Of a stretch of DNA of 64,000 nucleotides, positions 62,186 through 64,000 are shown one piece after another (position 1 is the first letter of the stretch; each line of letters opens with the position of its first letter). The notes under the pieces are model-generated. The model was not told the origin of the DNA and did not search any database. It saw only the letters and a list, made by a program, of their open reading frames with translations. The translations under genes were made by a program, and so were the position numbers. Origin of the DNA: Diplonema papillatum (Eukaryota > Euglenozoa > Diplonemea > Diplonemida > Diplonemidae); assembly GCA_030068145.1 (NCBI GenBank), contig JAPJBO010000936.1:1-64000 (forward strand). The letters run 5' to 3'.

Positions 62186-62667
62186 TTAGTGCACGCTTTC
62201 GTTATGGGTTATGGCTAGACATGTCCGGGACTGTTGGTGACCGACACCAAGTACATTCCTTCGTGCACGTTCTACAAGTTGAGCAGGGGTTGCCTTGTAG
62301 CCCGTACCGGTCTGTTGTCCGCGTTTATTTTCTTAGCTGAACGCTCACGCCCGGCACTAAACTCGGCCGGTGCCAAGTTCGGAATCTGGCGCGGAGCTAG
62401 ATGTTGTGATGCGCAACGACGGGGTTCTACTAGACAGGTGCGTTTCCAACAACAAAATAAAAGAAGGAGGAGAGAGAGAGAGAGAGAGAGGCGAGTTAGA
62501 GTGCAAGGACCAGGATATCCGGTCGCCCCCCACTACTGCCCTGAACTACTACGGGGCTGCAGGACACCTTGTCCAGGTGGGAGTAGCGTCACCTCCCCGA
62601 TGCGAGCTGATTGCCGGATGGATGCGGGCAACTGCACCTTTGTGCCACCAACACCCTCTGGGTTTGA
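62186..62667. other. No secure gene; GA block shared with 58.5 kb
   Basis: (GA)n then GCGAGTTAGAGTGCAAGGACC and GTATCC/ATATCCGGTCGCCCC-like sequence match 58.50-58.60 kb. Confidence 0.4.
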
Positions 62668-62940
62668 AACATGATGAAACATGATGAAACATGATGAAAC
62701 ATGATGAAACATGATGAAACATGATGAAACATGATGAAACATGATGAAACATGATGAAACATGATGAAACATGATGAAACATGATGAAACATGATGAAAC
62801 ATGATGAAACATGATGAAACATGATGAAACATGATGAAACATGATGAAACATGATGAAACATGATGAAACATGATGAAACATGATGAAACATGATGAAAC
62901 ATGATGATGAAACATGATGAAACATGATGAAACATGATGA
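62668..62940. repeat. (ATGATGAAAC)n minisatellite, about 27 units
   Basis: Perfect 10-bp units with one 3-bp interruption near 62910. Open on the minus strand in all frames (FHHVSSC repeats) but not protein-like. Confidence 0.97.
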
Positions 62941-63052
62941 ACAATCTCAAAAGCCGGCGTTGACTGTGGCTGGTCTTTTGTAAGGGCTGCCTTGATGCTA
63001 CTTTGATCAAACTCACACTAAGCTGTTCAAGTCGTTGCGTTGGAGGCGCGGC

Positions 63053-63735
63053 CCGGTGTTCTACGGATACCCGGAATGTGGCGCAAGCTGCTTGGGGACA
63101 CAACCGGCGTCGAAGTAAGTCTCCTGGAATGGGTATCCACGTCCCGTATTTCCTCGACGAGCCATGTTGGTTAACTCCTTGCTAGCACGAGTCGCTCAGT
63201 TTGGGAATGCTGAGCTGATCGGCAGGTATCCCTCTGATAAGGCTAAATATCTCCCGGAGGCCGCTAGTAACGGCAGGGCTGTCTGAACCGGTGTTCTACG
63301 GATACCCGGAATGTGGCGAACGTGCTGCTTTAGGACACCAACTGGCGTCGAGGTAAGTCTCCTGGAATGGGGGTATCCACAGAGGGTGAGAGTCCCGTAT
63401 TTTCTCGACGAGCTATGTTGGTTAACTCCTTGCTAGCACGAGACGCTCGTTTGGGAATCGTTAGGTATCCCTCTGCTTAGGCTGCTAAGGCTAAATATCT
63501 CCCGTCGGAGGCCGCTAGTAACGGCGAGTGAACAGGGCAGAGCCCAAGCCACCGGTGTTCTACGGATACCCGGAATGTGGCGCACGCCGCTTGGGGACAC
63601 CAACTGGCGTCGAGGTAAGTCTCCTGGAATGGGACATCCACAGAGGGTGAGAGTCCCGTATCACCTCGGCGGGCCACGTTGGTTAACTCCTCGAGTCGCT
63701 CGGTTTGGGAATGCTGAATGCTCAATCGCCGGCTA
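63053..63735 (+). rRNA. Large-subunit rRNA 5'-domain fragments, three tandem partial copies
   Basis: Conserved LSU landmarks are present: GCTAGTAACGGCGAGTGAAC with AGAGCCCAAGCC, TCCTGGAATGGGACATCCAC with AGAGGGTGAGAGTCCCGTAT, TTTGGGAATGCTGA and TAAGGCTAAATA. Units start at about 63053, 63288 and 63552. In each unit TAAGGCTAAATA is joined directly to the CTAGTAACGGCG region, so the tandem consists of ~240-265-nt pieces of the first ~400 nt of LSU rRNA. Copies differ by indels and substitutions; copy 1 lacks the GAGTGAAC part. They look like relics rather than functional rRNA genes. The rest of the LSU is absent from the window. Confidence 0.7.
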
Positions 63736-64000
63736 AGCCAGAGAGTGCCACAACGTATCTGAAAGGTGGGGCGAGGGCCGGCTCCCTCTGTCAACCCTTT
63801 ACGGACGACGGTGCTGCATTTATTTCGAAAAGGACTAGAGCCCGAGCTGGTGTTCGGACACTTGGGCATATACAGACTCGTCAAAAGGATCAAAGGTCTG
63901 CAGCCAGACACGCTTTTCGGGTGTTCATTTGCACGCGTTTTGGCACGGGCGTGCCTTGGGCACACCCGTTTTCGAGCGTTTTTTTAGAGGCTTAAAAGTC
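63736..64000. other. Unassigned window end
   Basis: GGCACGGGCGTGCCTTGGGC resembles the short hairpins at 47.3 and 61.3 kb. No gene supported. Confidence 0.3.

Noticed and set aside
62533-63103. FHHVSSC-repeat proteins
   Set aside because: Translation of the 10-bp ATGATGAAAC minisatellite.

Overview
The window is eukaryotic nuclear DNA. It is intron-bearing, repeat-dense and gene-poor, with no bacterial operon structure. The genes I can recognise are a PRP38-family splicing factor, an RTF1-type Plus3 protein, a receptor-like protein with a nucleotidyl-cyclase fold and a C-terminal RING exon. Two of them can be assembled across GT-AG introns with matching reading phase. A complete tyrosine-recombinase retroelement has the order gag - YR - RT/RNase H and split direct repeats. 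As I recall, that order is typical of the VIPER elements of trypanosomatids. Together with cis-introns and a possible trans-splice acceptor 4 nt upstream of one ATG, this makes a euglenozoan (for example a diplonemid) my best guess, at low confidence. No search was possible.

Layout. 1-5.9 kb: a decayed and a complete copy of a DNA transposon with poly-G termini, separated by a long-TIR element. 6-8.6 kb: palindromic and minisatellite DNA. 8.7-13.0 kb (minus): a two-exon receptor pseudo-cyclase whose intron holds a tandem array of partial copies of its own second exon; five partial copies of the signal-peptide exon lie upstream (to 13.6 kb). 13.6-18.4 kb: dispersed repeats and small basic exons. 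18.4-24.0 kb: a 4.5-kb VIPER/Ngaro-like element inserted inside a (TAG)n tract. 24.5-30.4 kb (minus): a PRP38B-like gene with a 4.4-kb intron filled by a ~175-bp satellite. 30.5-37.7 kb: dispersed repeats, a 101-bp minisatellite, a hAT remnant, a MITE, a degenerate repeat field and a low-complexity reading frame. 38-39.5 kb: a Cys/His-repeat protein with partial downstream copies. 39.5-42.5 kb: a truncated piggyBac transposase with an unusual N-terminal domain. 42.6-45.9 kb: an unknown exon plus three partial upstream copies. 46-53 kb: minisatellite, a 1.5-kb foldback element and a nested TIR element. 53-56 kb: small exons including a RING exon. 57-60.2 kb: duplications, MITE, RTF1-like exon, another TIR element. 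60-64 kb: simple repeats and three tandem fragments of the LSU rRNA 5' domain.

The most unusual pattern is that at five separate genes the 5' part of an exon, with its acceptor or start region, is duplicated just upstream of the intact exon. In two of these cases the copies keep their reading frame. A second theme is that four unrelated-looking TIR element families share poly-G/C termini. A third is a conserved ~65-nt element, always in the same orientation, found upstream of exon starts. All exon-intron calls rest on consensus splice sites and phase, without transcript evidence.
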